DNA from: Pelotomaculum sp. PtaU1.Bin035
Lineage (GTDB): Bacteria > Bacillota > Desulfotomaculia > Desulfotomaculales > Pelotomaculaceae
Length of the DNA: 37,591 nucleotides
Direction: 5' to 3'
NCBI GenBank assembly: GCA_002067965.1
Contig: MVRN01000090.1
Coordinates: 1-37,591 of the forward strand
Shown: positions 26,885 to 34,140 of the stretch, piece after piece
Layout: each line of letters starts with the position of its first letter
Numbering within the stretch: the first letter of the stretch is position 1
Notes under the pieces: model-generated
What the model was told of the DNA's origin: nothing
Databases searched by the model: none
What the model saw: the letters and a program-made list of their open reading frames with translations, nothing else
Position numbers and translations under genes: made by a program

Positions 26885-27568
26885 TCAGTGCCGCTCGCCG
26901 AATATTGCCGTTCCAATCCGTAAAATATTGGCGCCTTCCTCCACGGCCACTTCAAAATCCCCGGTCATGCCCATGGATAGATATTGCAAGGTTGCCCCGG
27001 CCTTTTTATTCTTCAAATGTACTGCCAACTCCTTCAGGCGGCGAAATACAGGCCTCACTTCCTCGGGGTTTTCAGTCCAGGGAGCGATAGTCATCAGGCC
27101 CCGCACATCCAGGCCCGGCAGGCGGGCGGCGGCGGCCACGAAATCCACCAATTCCAGCGGTGACAGGCCGTATTTGGATGTTTCACCGGCTATGTTAACC
27201 TGCACCAGCACCCGGGCCACGATATTTTTTTCCAGGGCCGCCAGGTTGATCTCTTCTGCCAGGGGCCAGCGGTCAAGAGAGTGAATTAACGCGACTTTAT
27301 CAATTATTTTTTTTACTTTGTTTGTTTGCAAATGGCCGATTAAATGCCATTCCAGCCCAATGGGCAAATCACGATATTTTTGCACAAGCTCCTGCACCCT
27401 GTTTTCGCCGAGACTGGTCACCCCGCCTTCTATCACTTCCCTGATCATTTCAAGCGGCACAGTCTTAGTAACCGCCAACAGCTTTATTTCCTCAGGGCTG
27501 CGTCCGGCCCGGCAGGCAGCGGCGCTGATTCGCTCCCGCACCCGGCCCAGGTTTTCCAGGACACTCAA
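26885..27568 (-). CDS. yggS: Pyridoxal-phosphate homeostasis protein (YggS/YlmE)
   Basis: A PLP-binding TIM-barrel protein without known enzyme activity that keeps free PLP in balance. The PLP-lysine is Lys35 in LLAVTKTVP. Other family marks are GENRVQELVQKY, WHLIGHLQTNKVK, LVQVNIAGETSKYGL and YLSMGMTGDFEVAVEEGANILRIGTAIFG. The length is 227 residues. The TTG start is 9 bases after AAAGGAG. It is the first gene of the division cluster; a promoter lies at 27747-27775. Confidence 0.96.
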   Translation of the reverse strand: MSVLENLGRVRERISAAACRAGRSPEEIKLLAVTKTVPLEMIREVIEGGVTSLGENRVQELVQKYRDLPIGLEWHLIGHLQTNKVKKIIDKVALIHSLDRWPLAEEINLAALEKNIVARVLVQVNIAGETSKYGLSPLELVDFVAAAARLPGLDVRGLMTIAPWTENPEEVRPVFRRLKELAVHLKNKKAGATLQYLSMGMTGDFEVAVEEGANILRIGTAIFGERH

Positions 27569-27746
27569 ACCAACTCACTCCTTTGTTCCACCCGGCTCCC
27601 TTCCCTGGTAATAACAGGATTACTAACATAACGAGGCAACGTCCAACCTAAATTCAAGGAACCGTTTCCCCGGCCGCCGTTTCTTTCGCACAGCGTCCGC
27701 AGAACATTCCCTTTTATTTTCATTATTATTTTCCACCGGTTCCCAC

Positions 27747-27775
27747 CTTATAAAAGTTGTTTTATTCGACGGCAA
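27747..27775 (-). promoter_or_regulatory. Promoter candidate for yggS-divIVA
   Basis: TTGCCG (27775-27770), 17 bases, TATAAG (27752-27747) on the minus strand, between the pstS terminator and yggS. It leaves a long untranslated leader of about 175 bases in which I see no known regulatory element. Confidence 0.5.
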
Positions 27776-27792
27776 ACAGGCAATTCCTGCGT

Positions 27793-27819
27793 AAAAAAGC
27801 GCCCAACAGGCGCTTTTTT
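27793..27819 (-). terminator. pstS terminator
   Basis: AAAAAAGCGCC and GGCGCTTTTTT pair perfectly around CAACA, with a T-run on each strand. It begins 44 bases after the pstS stop. It shows that pstS is transcribed without any following pstCAB genes. Confidence 0.9.
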
Positions 27820-27862
27820 TAGAAAATATTTATTTTTAAAAAGGTTTGGCCATGAGATCTCA

Positions 27863-28711
27863 TTATTTTTTCATCTTGTTTATGGGAACAAACCCGAGTT
27901 GAGACACATACTCGTTCTGAAAATCATCGCTCTGGATAAATTCGATAAAAGCTTTCACGGCGCCTTCGGCTTCACCTTTAGTATACATGCGGCCGTAAGT
28001 ATAAATAGGATATTTCCCTGATGCGACATTGTCCACGGAATAATCGACTCCATTATATTTTATAGGTTTTACAGTCTTGTCTACATAAGCCTGGTCTATA
28101 TAACCAATCGCGCCCGGAGTATTGCTAATTGCCGCCCGGACGGCACCGTTAGAATCCTGCACGACACTTTGCGCAGAAAATTCCTGCCCTTTTAGCACTA
28201 TTTCTTTAATTGCCGCCCGCGAACCTGAAGAACTTGACCGCCCGATAATGATAATTGCCTGATCTTTCCCGCCAAGCTGCTTCCAGTTGGTAAATTTGCC
28301 GGTGAAAATGTCAATTAGCTGATCCTGGGTCAGGCTGTCAAGTTCGACTCCGGGGTTAGCCACAATAATAAAGGGGATAACTGAAACCTGGTGTTCAACC
28401 AGGCCCTTATCTTTAAGTTCCGGAGTCACAGGGACATCAGAGTTGCCAATGTCAACCGCCCCTGAAGCTACCTGGTTCAGGCCGGTAAAGGACCCGCCGC
28501 CCGAAACGCTAACGTCAACAGCGGTGTATTTCTGCTTAAAATCGGCTTCAGCCTGCTTTACCAGTGGAAGCAATGCTGTCGAGCCGGACGCCGACACTTT
28601 CCCCGATACTTCCGCCCCCTGGTTACCCGCATCTTTTTTGCCGCACCCCGCAACCATTAACATAACCGCCAGGATTGCCGCGGCTATAAAGCACCGCCTG
28701 TTGTTTCTCAC
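27863..28711 (-). CDS. pstS: Phosphate ABC transporter substrate-binding lipoprotein PstS
   Basis: It captures inorganic phosphate outside the membrane and hands it to PstCA. The signal peptide ends in the lipobox VAGC with the lipidated Cys at residue 23. Phosphate-loop marks are SASGSTALLPLV, GSFTGLNQVASGAVDIGNSDVPV and GRSSSSGSRAAI. The 282-residue length is normal. A GTG start has GGAG 6 bases upstream. No pstC, pstA, pstB or phoU is present on either side, and a strong terminator follows, so the gene is solitary here. Upstream lie a PhoP-type repeat array and a dyad over the -10, which points to induction by phosphate starvation. Confidence 0.95.
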   Translation of the reverse strand: MRNNRRCFIAAAILAVMLMVAGCGKKDAGNQGAEVSGKVSASGSTALLPLVKQAEADFKQKYTAVDVSVSGGGSFTGLNQVASGAVDIGNSDVPVTPELKDKGLVEHQVSVIPFIIVANPGVELDSLTQDQLIDIFTGKFTNWKQLGGKDQAIIIIGRSSSSGSRAAIKEIVLKGQEFSAQSVVQDSNGAVRAAISNTPGAIGYIDQAYVDKTVKPIKYNGVDYSVDNVASGKYPIYTYGRMYTKGEAEGAVKAFIEFIQSDDFQNEYVSQLGFVPINKMKK

Positions 28712-28731
28712 CGTTCGCTCCGCCTCCTATA

Positions 28732-28766
28732 TGTTATAATGTGCATATGTTACGCACATTATAACA
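28732..28766. promoter_or_regulatory. 13-bp dyad over the pstS -10 and start region
   Basis: TGTTATAATGTGC (28732-28744) and GCACATTATAACA (28754-28766) are perfect inverted repeats around a 9-base spacer. The arm nearest yajQ contains the pstS -10 TATAAT (28763-28758 on minus). The dyad would cover about -15 to +20, the place for a repressor, or form a stem in the 5' leader. Confidence 0.7.
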
Positions 28767-28811
28767 ACACCAGGTTATTCCATTGTTATAGGATTGTTAA
28801 ATTAAAGTTAA
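28758..28811 (-). promoter_or_regulatory. PhoP-box array and -10 of the pstS promoter
   Basis: Four hexamers on the minus strand at an exact 11-base period: TTAACT (28811-28806), TTAACA (28800-28795), ATAACA (28789-28784) and ATAACC (28778-28773). The Bacillus PhoP consensus is TTAACA-like hexamers separated by 5 bases. TATAAT (28763-28758) follows 9 bases later and no good -35 is present, as expected for an activated promoter. The distal hexamer overlaps the yajQ stop codon. Confidence 0.75.
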
Positions 28812-29305
28812 AACGTACGGAGATTGACGAATTGAAGCGGTATATCAAAATCATGATTTTTAATTATCTGCATAATTGCCTGGAGGTCGTCGCGGTTTTT
28901 CCCGCTGATCCTGACCTGGTCCCCCTGCACGGCAGCCTGTACTTTAAGCTTGCTGTCTTTGACCAGTTTGGTAATTACTTTAGCCTTATCCTTATCCACC
29001 CCCTGGACCAGGGTCACCCGCTGGCGGACGGTATCTTTGGCCGCGGGCTCAATTTTGCCGTATCTCAAGGCTTTTAAATTTACCCCCCGCTTTACCAGCT
29101 TCGCTTCCAGGATATCAACGACATTTTTCAGTTTGAACTCGTCGTCGCCGGTGAGAATAAGCGTATCACGGTCATAGCCAATATCACTCTTGCTCCCCTT
29201 GAAGTCAAATCTGGTGCGCAATTCCCTGACGGCCTGGTCCACGGCGTTGTTAACCTCCTGCAGGTCTACCTGAGACACTATATCAAAAGTATTCTCCTTT
29301 GCCAT
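28808..29305 (-). CDS. yajQ: YajQ family nucleotide-binding protein
   Basis: A 165-residue cytoplasmic protein of two ferredoxin-like (RNP-type) halves; some members bind cyclic di-GMP or tRNA. It starts MAKENTFDIVSQVDLQEVNNA, followed by TRFDFKGSKSDI and IRKNHD-like IIKNHDFDIPLQFVNLR at the end. An open frame runs upstream as far as 29782, but that part is antisense to fakA and of no known family. The ATG at 29305 follows AAGGGGA at normal distance and gives the true family start. A consensus promoter lies at 29337-29365. pstS follows 96 bases later without a terminator between. Confidence 0.95.
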   Translation of the reverse strand: MAKENTFDIVSQVDLQEVNNAVDQAVRELRTRFDFKGSKSDIGYDRDTLILTGDDEFKLKNVVDILEAKLVKRGVNLKALRYGKIEPAAKDTVRQRVTLVQGVDKDKAKVITKLVKDSKLKVQAAVQGDQVRISGKNRDDLQAIMQIIKNHDFDIPLQFVNLRTF

Positions 29306-29336
29306 AAAAATCCCCTTACCCATAATTTTTAATTTA

Positions 29337-29365
29337 AATGTACAACTTGCCGGAGAAATTGTCAA
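29337..29365 (-). promoter_or_regulatory. yajQ promoter
   Basis: A perfect TTGACA (29365-29360), 17-base spacer and TACATT (29342-29337), about 30 bases before the yajQ ATG. Confidence 0.7.
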
Positions 29366-29447
29366 AGGTCTTATTTTACCGGGCGGAGGAAAATCATAAC
29401 GGGCGTCGAAATAAAAAAGTAATTTGCGATAAACAGGAGAAGAAATA

Positions 29448-31076
29448 GTGGCGATATACTCTTTTGACGGCGGGGACCTAAAAATGATGCTCCAGGGCGC
29501 GGTCGAGCTCCTGGGAAAGTCAAGGGAAGAAATTGACGCATTAAATGTTTTTCCGGTGCCGGACGGTGACACTGGCACCAATATGTACCAGACCCTGGTG
29601 TCGGCGGTTAAAGAAGCACAGGTGGTGGAATCAAATAATATCGGACTGGTAGCCGCAGCAGCGGCGCGTGGCGGCTTGCTCGGCGCCAGGGGGAATTCGG
29701 GTGTGATCCTCTCCCAGGTGCTGCACGGGTTTGCCTGCTCCCTCCGCGGCATCGAGCGGGCTGCAGCCTCCGATATTGCCAATGCCTTGGAAGAGGGGGC
29801 TAAAGTAGCCTACCGTACGGTAATGAGTCCGGTTGAGGGCACAATCCTAACTGTCGTGAGAAAATCAGCCGAGGGAGCTTCCGCCCAGCGTAGCAGCGAC
29901 CTGCTCAGGTTGTTGGTCGCCGTCTTAAAGAGGGCCTTTTCGGCCCTGCAGGAAACTCCTGAACTGCTTCCGGTACTGAAACAGTCAGGAGTGGTTGACG
30001 CCGGCGGCAAGGGTTTTGTAGTGATCCTGGAAGGTTTCCTGCACGCGCTCAAATCAGCGTCGCCATTGTCAAAAGTTATATCTGAAACAATCTGGACAAG
30101 AGAAAAAAACATTTACCCGCAAAGCCAGAGCGCTTTCCGTGAAATTGCCCAGACAATCAATTTCACGTATTGTACTGAACTTCTGGTCAGAGGGCATGAC
30201 CTGCCTGTGGAAAAAATGCGTCTCGATCTATCTGAATACGGTGACAGCCTGATGGTGGTCGGCGGGGAGGGGTTTGCCAAGGTGCATGTCCACTCCAACG
30301 CCCCCGGCCTGGTCCTGGAATATTGCCTCAAACACGGGACCCTGCACGATTTGAAGATTAACAATATGGCCGAACAGAACCAGGAATGGGTTAATGAAAT
30401 CAGCCCGCCCGGTTCCGGTAAACGTTTTGGAATCATCTCAGTTGGCGCGGGTGAAGGAATAACAGGGATCATGAAAAACCTCGGAGCCGATACCGTAGTT
30501 TCCGGTGGCCAGACGCTAAACCCCAGCACCGGCGGGATCCTGAAAGCAATTGAAGAAATGCGGGCCGATAGAATTATCGTCCTGCCCAATAACAAGAATA
30601 TCATCCTGACTGCGGAACAGGCCGGCGGGTTATCCCAAAAAGAAGTAACAGTTATTCCATCCAGGAGTATTCCCCAAGGTCTCGCCGCCCTCCTCACCCT
30701 GAACCCGGAGGATGACTATGAAATGACCAGGCGAAAAATGGCGGAGGCAATTTCCACTGTCCATTCCGGTGAAGTCACTACGGCAGTACGCGACACTGTT
30801 TATAATGACCTGGAAATAAAAAAGGGGGATTTCATCGGTTTGGCCGGCGGGGACTTGAAAAGCGCCGGGAAGGACCTGGCCGGAGTTCTCGAAGATCTTC
30901 TAAATAACATGCTCGAAGGTGAAGGCCGGCTGGTTACCCTCTACTACGGTGAATCCATTTCCCTTGAACAAGCGGAAGCGCTGTCCGGCAAAATGAAAAA
31001 GAAGTTTCGCGGCCAGGATTTCGAGGTTCAAAACGGGGGCCAACCCGTTTATGATTTGATCATCTCAATCGATTAG
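29448..31076 (+). CDS. fakA: Fatty acid kinase catalytic subunit FakA (DAK2/YloV family)
   Basis: It phosphorylates fatty acids held by FakB proteins, feeding exogenous fatty acids into phospholipid. The N-terminal DhaL/DAK2 ATP domain carries the Mg-binding block VPDGDTGTNM with Asp39 and Asp41, then LLGARGNSGVILSQ. A middle domain includes YCTELLVRG and VHVHSNAPG, and the C-terminal DegV-like domain has LPNNKNIILTA. 542 residues, the usual size. The GTG start is 7 bases after AGGAGA. In Bacillus the gene follows the Asp23-type gene yloU, which is absent here. A FakB/DegV gene follows on the same strand. Confidence 0.94.
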   Translation: MAIYSFDGGDLKMMLQGAVELLGKSREEIDALNVFPVPDGDTGTNMYQTLVSAVKEAQVVESNNIGLVAAAAARGGLLGARGNSGVILSQVLHGFACSLRGIERAAASDIANALEEGAKVAYRTVMSPVEGTILTVVRKSAEGASAQRSSDLLRLLVAVLKRAFSALQETPELLPVLKQSGVVDAGGKGFVVILEGFLHALKSASPLSKVISETIWTREKNIYPQSQSAFREIAQTINFTYCTELLVRGHDLPVEKMRLDLSEYGDSLMVVGGEGFAKVHVHSNAPGLVLEYCLKHGTLHDLKINNMAEQNQEWVNEISPPGSGKRFGIISVGAGEGITGIMKNLGADTVVSGGQTLNPSTGGILKAIEEMRADRIIVLPNNKNIILTAEQAGGLSQKEVTVIPSRSIPQGLAALLTLNPEDDYEMTRRKMAEAISTVHSGEVTTAVRDTVYNDLEIKKGDFIGLAGGDLKSAGKDLAGVLEDLLNNMLEGEGRLVTLYYGESISLEQAEALSGKMKKKFRGQDFEVQNGGQPVYDLIISID

Positions 31077-31094
31077 GATATATTACAGTGAATA

Positions 31095-31198
31095 ATTCAG
31101 GTATTCAGAATTCAGCAGTAAGGATCCAGAATGTACAAGCATACTTCCAGCAATTTACTAACCTCTTACGGTTTTCTCATTCTGACCCCTGAGTAGTT
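31095..31198. repeat. Intergenic repeat, copy B
   Basis: Contains ATTCAGAATTCAG (31103-31115) and ATTCTGAC (31179-31186) in the same order and orientation as copy A at 7273-7349 (7275-7287 and 7319-7326), with different bases between them. It fills the gap between fakA and the DegV gene. Confidence 0.5.
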
Positions 31199-31227
31199 AC
31201 ATGTCATTTATAGAAAGGTGCATTTAA

Positions 31228-32073
31228 ATGAACAAAGTCCATATTGTCACCGACAGCACCGCCGACCTGCCCAAGGAACTAATAAAAGAATACGGGATTA
31301 CAGTTGTGCCGCTGAAGGTTATTTTCAACGGATGCGAACCATTATTGGACGGCGTGGATATAGAAACGGAACAATTTTACCGCCGCCTGTTGGAAAAACG
31401 GGAGTTGTCCAATACGTCCCAACCCACTCCGGCTGAGTTCGCATCTGTTTACAACGGGTTGTCCGGGGAAGGCGGAAGCATTATATCCATTCATATTTCT
31501 TCGGCTATGAGCGGCACATGCCAATCAGCCAGGATGGGAAAAGACATGGTTCCCGGCGCCGATATTGAGGTAATCGACTCAAAATTAGTTAGCATGGGGC
31601 TTGGGCAGGTTGTCCTGGAAGCCGCCGGCGCTGCACGCGCGGGAAGCTCCAGGGAAGAGGTCCTTGAAGTCGTACACGGGTTGCTTCCCAGACAACAAGT
31701 ATATTTTTTCGTCGACAGCCTGGACTACCTGGCCCGGGGCGGCAGGATCGGCAAGGCGCAGGCTTTTTTAGGCACCATCCTGAATGTTAAACCACTGTTG
31801 TTTTTAAAAGACGGTGTGGTTCACCCTTACGAAAAGGTCAGGGGCAAGGCAAAGGCAATTGAAAGACTGATACAGTTGGTAAAAGAAAAAACCGGGGGCC
31901 ACAAAATAAAATGTTCTCTCGTTCATGGCAACGATCCGGCGGGAGTAGAACAACTTCGCGTGAAATTAATGGCAACATTAAATTGCGGTGAACCTGTTGT
32001 CTCCGGTCTGGGCGCTGTAGTAGGCACTCACGCAGGGCCCGGAGCGCTTGGTGTCGTATTTTACATTCCATAG
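31228..32073 (+). CDS. fakB: DegV-family fatty-acid-binding protein (FakB)
   Basis: It binds a fatty acid and presents the carboxylate to FakA for phosphorylation. Family motifs are IVTDSTADLP at 6-15, TSQPTPAEF from residue 63, the SSAMSGTCQSA loop, LDYLARGGRIGKAQA, and the C-terminal THAGPGALGVVF. The length is 281 residues. The ATG follows AAAGGTG by 7 bases. Having fakA just upstream gives a complete fatty acid kinase pair in one place. Which chain type it prefers cannot be read from sequence. It converges on the RodZ-like gene, with 130 bases between in which no clear terminator is seen. Confidence 0.92.
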   Translation: MNKVHIVTDSTADLPKELIKEYGITVVPLKVIFNGCEPLLDGVDIETEQFYRRLLEKRELSNTSQPTPAEFASVYNGLSGEGGSIISIHISSAMSGTCQSARMGKDMVPGADIEVIDSKLVSMGLGQVVLEAAGAARAGSSREEVLEVVHGLLPRQQVYFFVDSLDYLARGGRIGKAQAFLGTILNVKPLLFLKDGVVHPYEKVRGKAKAIERLIQLVKEKTGGHKIKCSLVHGNDPAGVEQLRVKLMATLNCGEPVVSGLGAVVGTHAGPGALGVVFYIP

Positions 32074-32203
32074 GATTTTTGCGACAATCTAGAGCATATC
32101 AGCCATTGGGTTTCCTACGGTTTTGGCAATTATAACAGTACTTGAACGGCTTGCGAAGCTCCCGTAAACAGCTAGTTATTTAAACCGTATGCTGTTCCGT
32201 TTC

Positions 32204-32947
32204 TTAGCCGTGCGGCGGCGACTTAAATTCGCGGCTGATAACTTCCCCCGGGTCACCTAACAAACCAAGGTTCTGCCCGTTAAACAACGCTTCAACCACC
32301 CCGGCGTTGCCAAGTGTTATATTAATCTTTTCTTTACCCTCAAAACGTTTTGACTGGCCGGCGCTAAGGGTCCCTTCAAAAGCGGGGTTCCCGTCTACCA
32401 TAACCTGCATCCAGCACCGGTTATTTTTGACGTTGAGGTCGAGACTAACATTAGAAGCGCCGGCAGTTTGCTGTAGCAACGCAGGGTTTTGCTGTCCCGG
32501 CGCAAGCGGTGCCTGCTCACTGATTTCAGCCCCCCCCTTGTTATTATCAGCAACATTGTTCCCGCCAGGTATTCCGGTAACGTAATTTATCAGAAAGACC
32601 ACCCCGGCAACAACAATAACAGCCGCTGCTACAAAATAGAACCAACGGGGCCTTTTCTGAATGTTTGTATTTTTTTCCGTTTTAGAGTAATCGACTGCCG
32701 GTTCCATAGGCGTTTCCGCCGTAAAGTACTCGTTATAAGTTTCCAAAGCTTCCTCTACATTGAGAGCCAGGAATCTGGCATAGTTTTTCAAGAAGGATTT
32801 CGCATAGACCGGTCCGGGGAGTAACTGAAACTGCTCATCCTCCATGGCCTGAAGATACTTGCGGCGGATTTTTGTCTCTCCTTCAACAGATTCCAGGGTA
32901 AGGCCCCTGTTTTCCCTTGCTTCTTTTAATTTTTGTCCAATTCCCAA
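32204..32947 (-). CDS. RodZ-like membrane protein with N-terminal HTH
   Basis: A bitopic protein of 247 residues. The N-terminal HTH_25/Xre-like domain covers about 1-72 (MGIGQKLKEARENRGLTLESV, LPGPVYAKSFLKNYARFL). After a polar linker there is one membrane helix at about 103-122, then an outer domain of DUF4115 type (VSLDLNVKNNRCWMQVMVDG, KINITLGNAGVVEALFNGQ). RodZ ties MreB filaments to the wall machinery; the Bacillus counterpart is YmfM near spoIIIE. The frame opens at GTG 32965, but that lies before the GGGGAGG site; TTG 32947, 9 bases after it, gives the family start MGIGQ. It probably shares a transcript with mnmH. Confidence 0.88.
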   Translation of the reverse strand: MGIGQKLKEARENRGLTLESVEGETKIRRKYLQAMEDEQFQLLPGPVYAKSFLKNYARFLALNVEEALETYNEYFTAETPMEPAVDYSKTEKNTNIQKRPRWFYFVAAAVIVVAGVVFLINYVTGIPGGNNVADNNKGGAEISEQAPLAPGQQNPALLQQTAGASNVSLDLNVKNNRCWMQVMVDGNPAFEGTLSAGQSKRFEGKEKINITLGNAGVVEALFNGQNLGLLGDPGEVISREFKSPPHG

Positions 32948-33007
32948 GAGCTTGTACCTCCCCACCGGACTTTTTTTGTCACTGCACGAAGGTCATTCCA
33001 ACCTTCT

Positions 33008-34048
33008 TCATGGCAGGCCAGCTATAAACATATGGATTTTATCAACAGCTTTCTCAAAATCGGCTGTATCCACACATAAATCGTAACCTTCACTTGTGCT
33101 ATCCGGGTAATTGTACAACGGATCGTAATAATATTTCAACATATAAGAAATAACATGGCCATAGTCGTTATCCGCTATCAGCCGGTTAAATTCTTCCACC
33201 CTGGCCCGGCCAAGCTTATTTGCGAGGGAAGAGGTCGCTTTTTGTAATTCTTCTATATAAAAATCAGATCCGCCAGTGTATACTTCACGTATCCGCTTTG
33301 CCCTGTTTTCCAAGGAGGCATATACCAGAACACGGTATCCGCCGCGGATAAAATCCATTACCATAGGCGGCACCAGCAGGTTACCCAACCGCCGGCTCTC
33401 ACATTCCACTACAAATAATCCTTTCCGGCAGGCGCTTCTTAACAGCTGTACGATGCCGCTCTCAAAAGCTTTCTGGGCCGGTGAAGGCGGCAGGCCGACC
33501 TTCCCGTAAACCGAACCCCGGTGCCGGGCCAGACCTTCCAAATCCAGAACAGGTATTCCTTTTTGTTTCAGGCGAACAAGCAAATCTGTCTTACCTACCC
33601 CGGTTAGTCCATGTAAAACAACAGCTTTTAAAGGAAGCCCGTGCTGTTTCAGGTACTCGTTGACATAACGGCGGTAGGCCTTATAGCCGCCAGTTATACG
33701 ATAAACCACCGGATAGCCTTTGGAATCCAGATACGAAGCTATAAACTCGCTGCGTAGCCCCCCCCGCCAGCAGAATATCACAACTTTTTTATCGTGGGCC
33801 AGCTCATCTATGACTGCCACTTTTCCGTCCAGTTTCGGTGAAACCAGGTCAAGTCCAAGTCTTTTTGCCGGTTCCGGGCCCTCCTTGCGATAAACTGTTC
33901 CCACTGAAGCGCGTTCCTCATTATTTAATAGTGGGATATTAATTGCGCCGGGGATGGTATCTTCTGAATATTCCTTTTCCGAACGCACATCCACCAGGAT
34001 AATCTCACCCAGTTCAAAAACTTCTTCAATAGTAATATCTCTATACAT
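33008..34048 (-). CDS. mnmH: tRNA 2-selenouridine synthase MnmH (SelU/YbbB)
   Basis: It replaces sulfur by selenium in wobble 2-thiouridine (5-substituted) of tRNA for Lys, Glu and Gln, using selenophosphate, via a geranylated intermediate. The N-terminal rhodanese domain (about 1-125) has the catalytic Cys93 in FCWRGGLRSE, with VDVRSEKEY and IPGAINIPL before it. The C-terminal P-loop domain starts at GLTGVGKT (147-154). At 346 residues it is slightly shorter than the E. coli enzyme. The ribosome site is weak, but a near-perfect promoter lies at 34096-34124. It implies that the cell makes selenophosphate (SelD), which is not in this window. Confidence 0.94.
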   Translation of the reverse strand: MYRDITIEEVFELGEIILVDVRSEKEYSEDTIPGAINIPLLNNEERASVGTVYRKEGPEPAKRLGLDLVSPKLDGKVAVIDELAHDKKVVIFCWRGGLRSEFIASYLDSKGYPVVYRITGGYKAYRRYVNEYLKQHGLPLKAVVLHGLTGVGKTDLLVRLKQKGIPVLDLEGLARHRGSVYGKVGLPPSPAQKAFESGIVQLLRSACRKGLFVVECESRRLGNLLVPPMVMDFIRGGYRVLVYASLENRAKRIREVYTGGSDFYIEELQKATSSLANKLGRARVEEFNRLIADNDYGHVISYMLKYYYDPLYNYPDSTSEGYDLCVDTADFEKAVDKIHMFIAGLP

Positions 34049-34095
34049 TCGATTTACACACCGGCCACTGTTTTAGAGTTTCCTATTACTCCAAA

Positions 34096-34124
34096 TATAT
34101 AACACAACGAGTGGATAGTGTCAA
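34096..34124 (-). promoter_or_regulatory. mnmH promoter
   Basis: TTGACA (34124-34119), 17-base spacer, TATATA (34101-34096), in the 92-base gap after the ftsK stop. It allows mnmH to be transcribed independently of ftsK. Confidence 0.75.
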
Positions 34125-34140
34125 CGAAACCGGCATGATT

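Noticed and set aside
29306-29782. Upstream extension of the yajQ frame on the minus strand
   Set aside because: It is antisense to the start of fakA. yajQ has a good ribosome site and family start at 29305, so the extension is not coding.
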